Shown here: positions 56,584 through 64,000 of the stretch, piece by piece | Numbering within the stretch: the first letter of the stretch is position 1 | Layout: every line of letters begins with the position of its first letter | Notes under the pieces: model-generated | What the model was told of the DNA's origin: nothing | The model's database searches: none | What the model saw: only the letters and a program-made list of their open reading frames with translations | Program-made: the position numbers and the translations under genes | DNA from: Winogradskyella wandonensis | GTDB taxonomy: Bacteria; Bacteroidota; Bacteroidia; Flavobacteriales; Flavobacteriaceae | NCBI RefSeq assembly: GCF_004346845.1 | Contig: NZ_SMGI01000001.1 | Location: 839,116 to 903,115 of the forward strand | DNA length: 64,000 bases | Direction: 5' to 3'

Positions 56584-57363
56584 ATGAGAACAATAATTAC
56601 ATTTTTAATAGTAACGCTTTGTGCTGTTGAAAGCACTGCCCAAATTATCAATTTTGATGACCAAGGTTATACGAATTCTCAAAATTTAGGAAATCCGTAT
56701 TCCATAACAAATAATAGCGAGACATTTCGGTTTACAATTTCTGGAAGCACAAATTCAACAACACAGCATAGATATGTGACACAGGAAAATAGCTGTACTA
56801 GTACAGGTTTAGGTCACGTAACTGCTGGCACTTTTCCTGCAACCACATGGACCATAGAGACCGTATCAGGAAACGAAATAGATTTAGGAACTATACGCTT
56901 CGACAATGTTTTTGGCTGTTTTAGTTTTGAATACAATTTATCTATCGAAGGTTTTAAAAACAATGTATCGACTGGCAGTCAAACATTCACAACTAATGGG
57001 CTAAATAGTATTTTTTCATCCAATGCCAGTTTTGATGATATTGACAAAATTGTAATTACGTCTTCTGACTTAGGTAATTTGGGTATCGATGATATTAGTT
57101 GGGCTTTGTCTTCATTACATAATCAAGTATTCAGCTTTAATGAAGAAGTAAGATTAGAAATTGATGCAAGCACAAAACAACTTCTCGTAAGATATCCCAA
57201 TCAAATCATTCTAGAGAATTATAGCATATTCAGTATGTCTGGGAATAAAGTGGCTTCGGGTAATTCGGCTAAAATGTCTACCGAAGCTCTAGCAAACGGT
57301 ATTTATGTTATTCAGCTAAATTTTGATAAGGAAACCGTAACCAAAAAAGTCATAATTCGATAA
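56584..57363 (+). CDS. Secreted protein with T9SS type A sorting domain
   Basis: 259 residues from ATG 56584, which starts a good signal peptide (MRTIITFLIVTLCAVESTAQ). The middle is a beta-sandwich of unknown family with a few Cys. The last 75 residues form a type A (Por-type) sorting domain: NQIILENYSIFSMSGNKVAS, EALANGIYVIQLNF and a final KKVIIR. It is therefore exported across the outer membrane by T9SS. An upstream ATG (56488) lies inside a terminator loop and is rejected. Confidence 0.85.
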   Translation: MRTIITFLIVTLCAVESTAQIINFDDQGYTNSQNLGNPYSITNNSETFRFTISGSTNSTTQHRYVTQENSCTSTGLGHVTAGTFPATTWTIETVSGNEIDLGTIRFDNVFGCFSFEYNLSIEGFKNNVSTGSQTFTTNGLNSIFSSNASFDDIDKIVITSSDLGNLGIDDISWALSSLHNQVFSFNEEVRLEIDASTKQLLVRYPNQIILENYSIFSMSGNKVASGNSAKMSTEALANGIYVIQLNFDKETVTKKVIIR

Positions 57364-57402
57364 GCATAACAATTAAACACTAACCAAAATCAAACTTTAA
57401 AA

Positions 57403-57621
57403 ATGGAACAAATCACTTCAAAACTAGGAAAAGGCGGACTTTTACTCGCTGCTATGGGAATTATTTCAATTCTTCTTTCGATTTTTAATTATAATCTACG
57501 CTTATTAGCCTGGATTGACATGTGGGGAAACACCACTGGCTGGATAATTCGCATTCTTCTAATCGTTGGCGGTGGCGCACTTTTCTTTCTTTTCGGTAGG
57601 GAAGAAGAAGAGGACGAATAG
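57403..57621 (+). CDS. Small two-helix membrane protein
   Basis: 72 residues with two transmembrane helices (about 10-28 and 44-64), a Gly-rich start and an acidic tail (GREEEEDE). No family recognised. Followed 22 bases later by another small gene and then a terminator. Confidence 0.7.
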   Translation: MEQITSKLGKGGLLLAAMGIISILLSIFNYNLRLLAWIDMWGNTTGWIIRILLIVGGGALFFLFGREEEEDE

Positions 57622-57642
57622 TATATTTAAATTACAACAACT

Positions 57643-58029
57643 ATGGAAAACTTAATCGAAGTCAAAAACGACTATAACACATTAGATAAACTACATAATC
57701 GCCTTAAAAAGGAAGCCAATTATGACTGTTCTAAAACCTACGATTCTTGGGAAGTAAGAACCGATGCTAATGGCCAAATGGCACAATGTCTAGTGCTTAA
57801 AAAAAGTGGAATGCATGCCGTTAAAGCCTATTTTATTAACGACAATACCATTAAAATTAATTACATAATCCCAAATAAGGTGTTGCATGCTTATTTTGGT
57901 AAAAGTGTAAAAGCAAGACGAAACATTCTAGAAATTGCCACTGGCGTTATTAAAGAAGCGGTTTTGGCTGGCTCACAAAAAAAAGCTTTTGACGAGTTAC
58001 AAACTACCATAAAAAGGGCTACGGCATAA
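57643..58029 (+). CDS. Small cytoplasmic protein, unknown function
   Basis: 128 residues of mixed alpha/beta type, with a Cys pair (YDCSKTYDSW and AQCLVLKKSG) and a helical C-terminal half containing KSVKARRNILEIATG. No signal or membrane segment. Family not recognised. Probably in one transcript with the preceding small membrane protein; a hairpin terminator follows. Confidence 0.65.
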   Translation: MENLIEVKNDYNTLDKLHNRLKKEANYDCSKTYDSWEVRTDANGQMAQCLVLKKSGMHAVKAYFINDNTIKINYIIPNKVLHAYFGKSVKARRNILEIATGVIKEAVLAGSQKKAFDELQTTIKRATA

Positions 58030-58065
58030 CCAAATGGTTTAGGCTCATTGTTTGATATGAAAACG

Positions 58066-58116
58066 GAATCGTATCTAGCATTTATAATTGGGGGAACTTA
58101 GATGCGATTCTTTTTC
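58066..58116 (+). terminator. Terminator of the two-gene unit
   Basis: 12-bp stem GAATCGTATCTA/TAGATGCGATTC (58066-58077 with 58099-58110, one G-T pair), followed by five T. Confidence 0.65.
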
Positions 58117-58159
58117 ATAGAAATTAAGAGCTATTAATAAACAAATATAAAAGCGTTAG

Positions 58160-58486
58160 TTGGATATATTTAGACAATTTATTGCGTATTGTTTTTGGAT
58201 ACTTCTGGCTTTTACGCTTGCGTTTGTATCTATGTATTTACTTTTATATGACAATTCTAATTCATTAAGTATTTCGGTTGTGAACAAGATTGTGATAATG
58301 CATGTATTCCCCATAACTGGCACTATCATTTCAGTGTTATTTTTAGGTTTTGATTTTCTTTATATTAGACCAAGACTTAAAAACAAGCAAAGTCGAGTAG
58401 GAGTGCGTCTTTTTAGCATAGTATCTATTTGTATTCTAGTTATGGTCGTGCACTATATTTTAGAAAAAGTCGCCGATATTGTTTAA
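58160..58486 (+). CDS. Three-helix membrane protein, TTG start
   Basis: 108 residues with transmembrane helices near 10-30, 45-65 and 85-103. The only upstream in-frame start is TTG at 58160, which gives an amphipathic MDIFRQF lead. No family recognised. It ends 11 bases before the next gene's start. Confidence 0.6.
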   Translation: MDIFRQFIAYCFWILLAFTLAFVSMYLLLYDNSNSLSISVVNKIVIMHVFPITGTIISVLFLGFDFLYIRPRLKNKQSRVGVRLFSIVSICILVMVVHYILEKVADIV

Positions 58487-58497
58487 AACAATTTATC

Positions 58498-59802
58498 TTG
58501 AAGTACATCTACCTTATTATTGCGCTGATTTTTTTCACCTGTAAAGAAGAAAAAAAAACAAGTCCTAAAACTCCTGTTGTTGCCAAAGATGATGCTGTAG
58601 AAGCTGCAGCTGAGGAACGACCAGAAATTGATATGGTCGATGCGATTATTTCTCAGCTGAATCTAAATCCAGACAAATCGGTATACGAATATATTATCAA
58701 GGAACAGAGTCCATTAAATGCAGATGAAACACTCATTATTTTAGCGGAAATTGAAAACGAAAACTCTGAGTACGACGATATGGCCTTTACAAGTCATATT
58801 ATTATTGCCGATACCAGTACAAAAAGCGTATTTAACTACTTTACACAGCCATCATCTGCTAACGGTTGGGTGTCTGATGCTGTGATGTTAACAGACATAA
58901 CCTTAAACAAAGCCATTTACACACTTAATGCTACAGAAACCGCTTTTGGGCTTACGATTTCTCATAGAAACAACTCACGACCAAATCCTTACAGCGAAAA
59001 GCATCTATCCCTATACTTAAAAAAAGACAGAACGCTGCAAAAGATTTTAGATTATTATCCTATATATGAACGAGGTGGCGAAGTTAACGTGAATGCCTGT
59101 TTTGCCGAATATATTACTATGGACAAACAGCTGATGGTTAGTGATGATAAAACCAATGGTTTTAATGATATTATCGTAAAGCAGACCAATTCTAGAACCA
59201 CTTATCAAGAGGATGAAAATGGCGACTGTAATCCAGTAGAAGCACTCATTTCTGTTGAAGATTATTATCTGAAGTATGATGGCAAATTGTATACTGAAAC
59301 GTACCAAAAAGCAACAACTATTGAGAACGATAGCATTAATTTTCAGATGAAAATTAGGGATTTAGAGTTTAAGAGTTTGCCACTAAAAGAAGCCACAAAT
59401 TTTGATAGTTTTATCGATCCAGACGATTACAAAAGGGTAGATGCTAAAACCTTTAAAATCGACCAGATATATCCAGATTATACCGAAGGTGATTATGGCC
59501 ACAACGCCATTGCTGCCTACAGACTAAATATCTCTGAAACATTCTACACGCTTTTAATAACGGTAAAAAAAGGTGATAGCGAAATGGAGACCTTACTTAT
59601 TAATTACCGTTTAGATGGCAGTTTAATAGATTATAAGGTCGTGTCTTACGACGAAATTGCCGAAGGCTGGTCTAAAATCGAATCACTTATCGAAGCCCAT
59701 TTACTTACCATCACTAGAACTACCTGGTATGACGAGAAAGTTGAAGAAACCTCGTATTATGTTGTTAACGCTGATGGTACGATTAGTGAAAAGGGTGAAT
59801 AA
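58498..59802 (+). CDS. Lipoprotein of unknown function
   Basis: 434 residues from TTG 58498, which gives a compact lipoprotein signal (MKYIYLIIALIFFTC with the lipid Cys at 15). The frame is open further upstream (to 58429), but those codons overlap the preceding gene in a different frame and spoil the signal. The rest is mixed alpha/beta with long acidic stretches, and no Cys pattern or catalytic motif is recognised. Anchored in a membrane and facing the periplasm or surface. Confidence 0.7.
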   Translation: MKYIYLIIALIFFTCKEEKKTSPKTPVVAKDDAVEAAAEERPEIDMVDAIISQLNLNPDKSVYEYIIKEQSPLNADETLIILAEIENENSEYDDMAFTSHIIIADTSTKSVFNYFTQPSSANGWVSDAVMLTDITLNKAIYTLNATETAFGLTISHRNNSRPNPYSEKHLSLYLKKDRTLQKILDYYPIYERGGEVNVNACFAEYITMDKQLMVSDDKTNGFNDIIVKQTNSRTTYQEDENGDCNPVEALISVEDYYLKYDGKLYTETYQKATTIENDSINFQMKIRDLEFKSLPLKEATNFDSFIDPDDYKRVDAKTFKIDQIYPDYTEGDYGHNAIAAYRLNISETFYTLLITVKKGDSEMETLLINYRLDGSLIDYKVVSYDEIAEGWSKIESLIEAHLLTITRTTWYDEKVEETSYYVVNADGTISEKGE

Positions 59803-59822
59803 TTGCTTGTAACAAATAATAT

Positions 59823-60161
59823 TTAGTGTAAATCATCATGACATGATTTACATACAGATTCTAACCATTCTATAGGTTCTTTACCAATATTATATTTTGC
59901 ATAACGCGTATGATGTACTTGTGTTGCTCGTTTGCCACAATACACACATTTCCAATTATCCCGTCTTAAAACAACATAGCGTTTACGCTGCCAAGCATCA
60001 GATTTTAAATATACGTTCCTATAATAATCACGTCGAGCTTTCCTATGTTTTTCCCAGGTGTATTTTCTATACCATGAACTTAAAATATAAATGATTATAA
60101 ATATAAACGCCATTAGTATTATCATGTAATCATCACTACTTAAGTTGTTTAGCCATTCCAT
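59823..60161 (-). CDS. Membrane-anchored HNH nuclease-like protein
   Basis: 112 residues. An N-terminal transmembrane helix (about 13-30) and a basic linker lead to an HNH domain (about 55-112): CVYCGKRATQVHHTRY, then CKSCHDDLH. The zinc Cys pairs and the tandem His are present. HNH proteins are normally soluble DNA nucleases, so membrane attachment is unusual and points to DNA processing at the inner membrane or defence. A minus-strand TAAATTTG promoter element is at 60185-60192. Confidence 0.75.
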   Translation of the reverse strand: MEWLNNLSSDDYMIILMAFIFIIIYILSSWYRKYTWEKHRKARRDYYRNVYLKSDAWQRKRYVVLRRDNWKCVYCGKRATQVHHTRYAKYNIGKEPIEWLESVCKSCHDDLH

Positions 60162-60184
60162 ATCGTAAAGATATTATATATATA

Positions 60185-60192
60185 CAAATTTA
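60185..60192 (-). promoter_or_regulatory. Bacteroidota -7 element for the HNH gene
   Basis: The minus strand reads TAAATTTG, 23 bases before the ATG at 60161. The -33 element is weak. Confidence 0.35.
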
Positions 60193-60399
60193 TACAATTG
60201 TCCTATAATTTATATTATGTAAAATATAAAGTATCACAGAATACCAATATACTTCTCTTTCGCTATTTATGTTATTCACCGATACTTTTATCCAATTACA
60301 AACGCTTAGCGAAAAATTGTGTCACTTAACTTAGAAATTTAAAAGTTATATCTGGCTGTTTTTAAATTGCATAAGCCCTCGACTTAAAACTTATGTATT

Positions 60400-60669
60400 A
60401 TGGACAAAAATTTAGCCTTATTCACGCAAATCAATAGTTTATCGTATTGGTTACTTCAAGAAAGCAATTTTAAAAGTTCTGTATCCTTAGATGCTACAGA
60501 CGATAGTTTCTTTATTTCCATAAAAGACGGTTTAGAATCTATCTATAAGCACCACATTGAGGATTTTAGCAAAAAAGACCAGCGTTTCCTTAGAATTGAG
60601 CTCTCTTCTATCGTTTCGCATTTACTACAAATTAAGCGCTCTGTAAAGAGCCATAAACACGCCTCGTAA
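60400..60669 (+). CDS. Small protein, unknown function
   Basis: 89 residues, predicted helical, with a Ser/Asp-rich middle and a basic C-terminus (KRSVKSHKHAS). No signal, membrane segment or recognised domain. Alone between an AT-rich 238-base gap and the convergent Old Yellow Enzyme gene. Confidence 0.55.
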   Translation: MDKNLALFTQINSLSYWLLQESNFKSSVSLDATDDSFFISIKDGLESIYKHHIEDFSKKDQRFLRIELSSIVSHLLQIKRSVKSHKHAS

Positions 60670-60694
60670 GCTTTTAATTTCGCTTTTAAACCAA

Positions 60695-60729
60695 CAAAAG
60701 GCCATATTTTCAATAAATATGACCTTTTG
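60695..60729. terminator. Bidirectional hairpin terminator
   Basis: A 14-base stem with one mismatch (60695-60708 with 60716-60729) lies between the convergent 89-residue gene and the Old Yellow Enzyme gene. The better T-run is on the minus strand. Confidence 0.65.
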
Positions 60730-60751
60730 CGAACCATAGTTAAACAACTAA

Positions 60752-61822
60752 CTACTCATAATCGGTGTAGCCTTCTGCGCCTGGCGTATAAAATAAATCG
60801 GCATTTGGTTCTTTTAAATCTTTATCGTTTTTAAACTTCGCTACCAAATCTGGATTAGAGATAAATGGACGTCCTACATACGCTAAATCGTAACCATCAT
60901 CAATTACGTTTTGGGCATCGTCTTTAGAATTTACATCGCCTCCAGTAATTATTGTGCCGTTAAAATTCAGTTTTATAGTCGATTTAATATCGGTTTTAAA
61001 GTCTGGTGCGCCCATAGTTCCGCTGTGGTCCGCAATATGGATGTATGCAATTCCTATTTTTCGTAATTCTTGTGCCAAATACGCGTACAAATCAATTAAA
61101 TCATCGTAATCATGGTCTACATCGTTCATCGCGCCGTATGGCGAAATACGAATACCAACTTTCCCAGCGCCAATAGCTGATGCTACTTTTTCGGCTGTTT
61201 CTATTACAAAACGTGCTCTGTTTTTAAAATTGCCACCGTAATCGTCGGTTCTCATATTCGATTTTGGGTTTAAAAACTGGTCTAATAAATACCCGTTAGC
61301 AGCATGTAATTCCACACCATCCACGCCTGCTCTAACTAGCTTTTGTGCGCTATCCACAAATTCTTGTTGGGTGGTTTCTATTTGCTCGGTTAATATTGCT
61401 TTTGGCATCGCATGCTCCACCATACCTTTAGAATCGGTGTACATCTCTCCTGCTGCTTTTACAGCACTTGGCGCTACAACAGTTCCACCTTCAGGTAAAT
61501 TTTCTGAAGCACTGACACGACCACAATGCATTAATTGTACAAACAGTATTCCGTTATTATCATGCACGCTTTTGGCAATGGTTTTCCAACCTTCAATTTG
61601 TGCCGGACTGTATGCACCAGGTATTCTGGCATAGCCTATACCGTTTACAGATGGTGATGTCCCTTCTGAAATTATCAGTCCTGCTGTGGCGCGTTGTCCG
61701 TAATAGGTTGCCATTAAATCGTTTGGTATGTTATCAATGGCACGGCATCTGGTCATTGGTGCCATGACGATTCGGTTATTTAGTGTGATATCTCCTAATT
61801 GGTAAGATTCAAATATGTTCAT
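60752..61822 (-). CDS. Old Yellow Enzyme family alkene reductase (NADH:flavin oxidoreductase)
   Basis: 356 residues in an FMN-binding TIM barrel. The start RIVMAPMTRCRA, the substrate-binding His/Asn pair in VELHAANGYLLDQF, and FMN-phosphate contacts in ITGGDVNSKDD and LAYVGRPFISNPDL are typical of the xenobiotic-reductase group. Predicted to reduce activated C=C bonds or nitro groups using NAD(P)H in the cytoplasm. Transcribed alone. Confidence 0.93.
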   Translation of the reverse strand: MNIFESYQLGDITLNNRIVMAPMTRCRAIDNIPNDLMATYYGQRATAGLIISEGTSPSVNGIGYARIPGAYSPAQIEGWKTIAKSVHDNNGILFVQLMHCGRVSASENLPEGGTVVAPSAVKAAGEMYTDSKGMVEHAMPKAILTEQIETTQQEFVDSAQKLVRAGVDGVELHAANGYLLDQFLNPKSNMRTDDYGGNFKNRARFVIETAEKVASAIGAGKVGIRISPYGAMNDVDHDYDDLIDLYAYLAQELRKIGIAYIHIADHSGTMGAPDFKTDIKSTIKLNFNGTIITGGDVNSKDDAQNVIDDGYDLAYVGRPFISNPDLVAKFKNDKDLKEPNADLFYTPGAEGYTDYE

Positions 61823-61889
61823 AGTTTATATTCGTTGTTTTATGTTGTTTTTATGGTTATTAGGTTTATAATTTTAATTGAAAAGCTAA

Positions 61890-62264
61890 TTAGTTATTCT
61901 CAGTTTTCACTACAGCAAGCGGCTGTATTTCTGGTTTAATACGTTTGTATAAATCAAACTGAATTTGCGTTAATACATTTCGCATTTCCATGGTTTCAGC
62001 CTTACGTAGCTCGTTGATTAAATCAAGCTTTTGCTTTCCACTATAGTTATTGTGAATTTTCTCTTCTCGAATCAAAAATTCTTCGACTTTCTTCTGAAAT
62101 AACATAAACTGCTCACCTTCTAAGGACAATTTATCGTCATAGGTTCTTGTAATTTTAGTGGCTATTTCGTCTAATGTTTCGTTATTTCGTTGTAATAATG
62201 GGTCTTGGGCAAAACCTTGCGCTACGAAAAGCGACAAGATTAAGGTGTATATTATCTTCTTCAT
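61890..62264 (-). CDS. Small secreted helical protein
   Basis: 124 residues from ATG 62264, which starts a standard signal peptide (MKKIIYTLILSLFVAQGFAQ); an ATG five codons upstream (62279) is less likely. The mature part is helical and charged with no Cys. Family not recognised. Next to a fasciclin lipoprotein gene (50-base gap) on the same strand. Confidence 0.7.
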   Translation of the reverse strand: MKKIIYTLILSLFVAQGFAQDPLLQRNNETLDEIATKITRTYDDKLSLEGEQFMLFQKKVEEFLIREEKIHNNYSGKQKLDLINELRKAETMEMRNVLTQIQFDLYKRIKPEIQPLAVVKTENN

Positions 62265-62314
62265 AATTCTGTTTTTCAATTAATAATTAATGTCTTAAAT
62301 GAGTCGACGATATT

Positions 62315-62911
62315 CTATTTGGTAATTGGAATAAGAACATTTTCGATACCATGGATAACGCCGTTAGAGGTTTCGATGTCTGGCTCACTCACTTTACTCT
62401 CAGTACCATGCTCGTCTGTGATTATGATGACGCCTTCAACTAAGCGTAACGATATATAGCCGCCAGTTAATGTTTTTAATCTGTAAGGCGTATCCATATC
62501 TTTTAAAGTAGCGACTAGTGTTGCGGCATCCGTTTCGCCTTGCACAATATGATATTTAAGAATATTTTGAAGTTTTCCTAGATTTTGTGGTAGTCTTAAA
62601 TTATCGTAAGTGCCTTCTGGTAAACGATTAATTGCTGCGTTTGTTGGTGCAAAAAACGTAACATCGCTCAATCCTTTTACGGCATCAATCATCCGCGCTT
62701 GATTAACTAGTTTTAATAAGCTGTTGTAATTTGGGTCTTGCTCCAAAGCTTCAAAAGTAGTTACAACATCATCAAACGTCGTATCGGGTTGTAGTTCATC
62801 CAACGGCTTTACAGCTACTGGCGTCTGCTCTTGTGTTTTGTTGGTGTCTTTGCATGAATTAAATGAAATCAGCACGAGAACTGCTGAAAGGGTAAGAATA
62901 ATCTTTTTCAT
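62315..62911 (-). CDS. Fasciclin-domain lipoprotein
   Basis: 198 residues. Lipobox ISFNSC (Cys20), a short linker, then one FAS1 domain (about 48-198) with the conserved VTFFAPTNAAINRLP, LKYHIVQGE and the closing GVIHGIENVLIP. FAS1 domains mediate adhesion. Probably envelope-located. It may share a transcript with the small secreted protein downstream. Confidence 0.92.
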   Translation of the reverse strand: MKKIILTLSAVLVLISFNSCKDTNKTQEQTPVAVKPLDELQPDTTFDDVVTTFEALEQDPNYNSLLKLVNQARMIDAVKGLSDVTFFAPTNAAINRLPEGTYDNLRLPQNLGKLQNILKYHIVQGETDAATLVATLKDMDTPYRLKTLTGGYISLRLVEGVIIITDEHGTESKVSEPDIETSNGVIHGIENVLIPITK

Positions 62912-63070
62912 AGTTGTTAGTGTTTTTATGGTTCACTATTTAATATACAGATGAAAAGGAAAAACCCAAATATTTTAAGAAAGCTTAACGGTATATGTCC
63001 GTATTTAACAGTTGTTTACATATTAGAAGGGACTAACTCCAAAATTAGAGAACGATTGTAAGAATTGATT

Positions 63071-63580
63071 TTACGATGCTAAGCCCCAAAGCACACCCAT
63101 AATCACTAGAAATAAAAAACTTAGCGCAAAAGCAAAAATAGAACGTCTTACATTAAGAAATTTTCTATCTATAATTTTACTTTCTGCGTGAATCTGTTCA
63201 GCAAGTTTTTGATAAAGTTGTTTCTCTGAACCACAAATTTTAATGAGTTCCTCTGTATACTCGTCAGTACTAGAAAACTTGTTGGCAGCATCTCTAAAGA
63301 AGAATACATTTTTATCGTAGGATAAATCCATAGATGGCCTAAAACATCTAAAACAATAAAATATAGATATGCCAACTAACAATAACCAACAAACAAGAAT
63401 GATTATCATATAAGGATGATTAATGAAAACGTCTTTAAAAACATCCAACCTATCGGCAAAAAGACCTAATATTAAACTATGAAAAGAAAATAACACACCA
63501 GCTTTAAGCTCTGATGCTCTAATTAGTTTTTCCAGACGCTCTAATTGCTCCCAATAATTGTTTGGATCTTGTTGTGCCAT
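63071..63580 (-). CDS. PycTM-like membrane effector (Pycsar effector family)
   Basis: 169 residues. A helical lead LERLEKLIRASELKAG is followed by two transmembrane helices (about 29-47 and 57-77), a soluble helical stretch (about 80-140) and a third helix (about 146-167). This layout and lead sequence match the Pycsar effector (DUF5706/PycTM) family, whose known members disrupt the inner membrane when a cyclic pyrimidine nucleotide is made on phage infection. It starts 11 bases after a class III cyclase gene on the same strand, which supports a linked signal-effector pair. Assigned from layout and context by eye. Confidence 0.75.
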   Translation of the reverse strand: MAQQDPNNYWEQLERLEKLIRASELKAGVLFSFHSLILGLFADRLDVFKDVFINHPYMIIILVCWLLLVGISIFYCFRCFRPSMDLSYDKNVFFFRDAANKFSSTDEYTEELIKICGSEKQLYQKLAEQIHAESKIIDRKFLNVRRSIFAFALSFLFLVIMGVLWGLAS

Positions 63581-63591
63581 TGGTTAATTTT

Positions 63592-64000
63592 TCAACAATT
63601 TACAAAATACATTTTCATTATGCCTCTATTTTTCACTTCGAGCTCACCACGATATTCACAATCAAAATCCGATTTAATAATGTTATAGGTGTCTTCCGAA
63701 ACATTAATGCGCCCAGATTCTGAGTTACTCTCCATCCGAGCCGCAATATTTACCGTATCGCCCCAAATATCGTATGCAAATTTTTTGGTGCCAACAACTC
63801 CAGCTACTACAGGACCTGTATTAATTCCTATTCGGATATCAAAAGTTGCAGATGTATGGGTATCAGTTTTTGCTTGGGTTACAAAATCCTTCATTTCTTT
63901 GGCCGCCAAAACCATCTCCTTGGCTTTGTCAACATTATCAAAACTTAAACCACCTGCGGCCATATAGGCATCTCCAATAGTTTTAATTTTCTCTAAACCG
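63592..64000 (-). CDS. Class III nucleotide cyclase, catalytic domain, N-terminal part outside window
   Basis: Only the C-terminal 136 codons are in the window; the gene runs off the right end. Seen: KIKTIGDAYMAAGG with a metal-binding Asp, RIGINTGPVVAGVVG, and AYDIWGDTVNIAARME. The Lys in KIKT and Asp in YDIWG are the residues that recognise adenine in mammalian adenylyl cyclase, so ATP is the default substrate; the pyrimidine cyclases of Pycsar differ in this pocket. Catalytic Asn and Arg (NIAAR) are present. It is probably co-transcribed with the PycTM-like gene. Confidence 0.85.
   Translation of the reverse strand, partial: GLEKIKTIGDAYMAAGGLSFDNVDKAKEMVLAAKEMKDFVTQAKTDTHTSATFDIRIGINTGPVVAGVVGTKKFAYDIWGDTVNIAARMESNSESGRINVSEDTYNIIKSDFDCEYRGELEVKNRGIMKMYFVNC

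Noticed and set aside
1-64000. CRISPR arrays, tRNA or rRNA genes, insertion sequences, prophage genes
   Set aside because: I looked for regularly spaced repeats, T-arm-like sequences, transposase motifs and phage genes and found none convincing. Repeats in the giant proteins are coding repeats.

Overview
The window looks like chromosomal DNA of a member of the Flavobacteriaceae (Bacteroidota), probably marine. The DNA is AT-rich. Promoter candidates follow the Bacteroidota pattern (TTG/TTTG, about 19-20 nt, TAnnTTTG) and Shine-Dalgarno sites are scarce. Type IX secretion (T9SS) cargo with type A and type B sorting tails is present, as are PorP/SprF proteins and typical family genes (DUF6090, DUF4251, QEGLA-motif protein). 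I saw no tRNA, rRNA, CRISPR array, insertion sequence or prophage. Genes are cut by both window ends.

Layout. 1-11.3 kb: the 3' end of a QEGLA-motif peptidase-like gene, a branched RNA-like inverted repeat (731-870), a DCC thiol oxidoreductase, a TPR/HTH regulator, a MutS2 without Smr domain divergent from ung, then a minus-strand operon (SUI1 factor, DUF1835, nucleoside phosphorylase, small membrane protein, signal-less periplasmic-binding-fold protein) and a 2-oxoglutarate oxygenase. 11.4-26 kb: fused 2-oxoacid dehydrogenase E1, a duplicated-domain secreted protein, a 3'-end remnant of a dipeptidase paralogue, Hsp20, an M19 dipeptidase lipoprotein, a possible micro-ORF unit with an ECF-type promoter, ExbD, an SF2 helicase, a pseudouridine synthase, DUF1853, DUF6090, DUF4251, a penicillin-acylase-family lipoprotein and an M23/LysM peptidase.

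26-49 kb is a surface and motility region: a large LRR plus fibronectin-like T9SS protein, an EF-G paralogue without the catalytic switch II His together with a small helical partner, then a cluster read on the minus strand as beta-helix protein, sprC, sprD, sprB, sprF. This gene order matches the Flavobacterium johnsoniae gliding-adhesin operon and makes the 2737-residue adhesin together with its outer-membrane partners.

49-64 kb: small stress and redox genes (HPF, ArsC-like, flavin reductase, a convergent overlapping DoxX pair), a one-piece membrane sensor (propeller, Y_Y_Y, LytTR) divergent from a cadherin-like lipoprotein with paired direct repeats between them, several unknown small and membrane genes, a membrane-anchored HNH protein, an Old Yellow Enzyme, a fasciclin lipoprotein and, at the right edge, a class III nucleotide cyclase directly followed by a PycTM-like membrane effector. 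That last pair is the best candidate for an anti-phage (Pycsar-type) system in the window.
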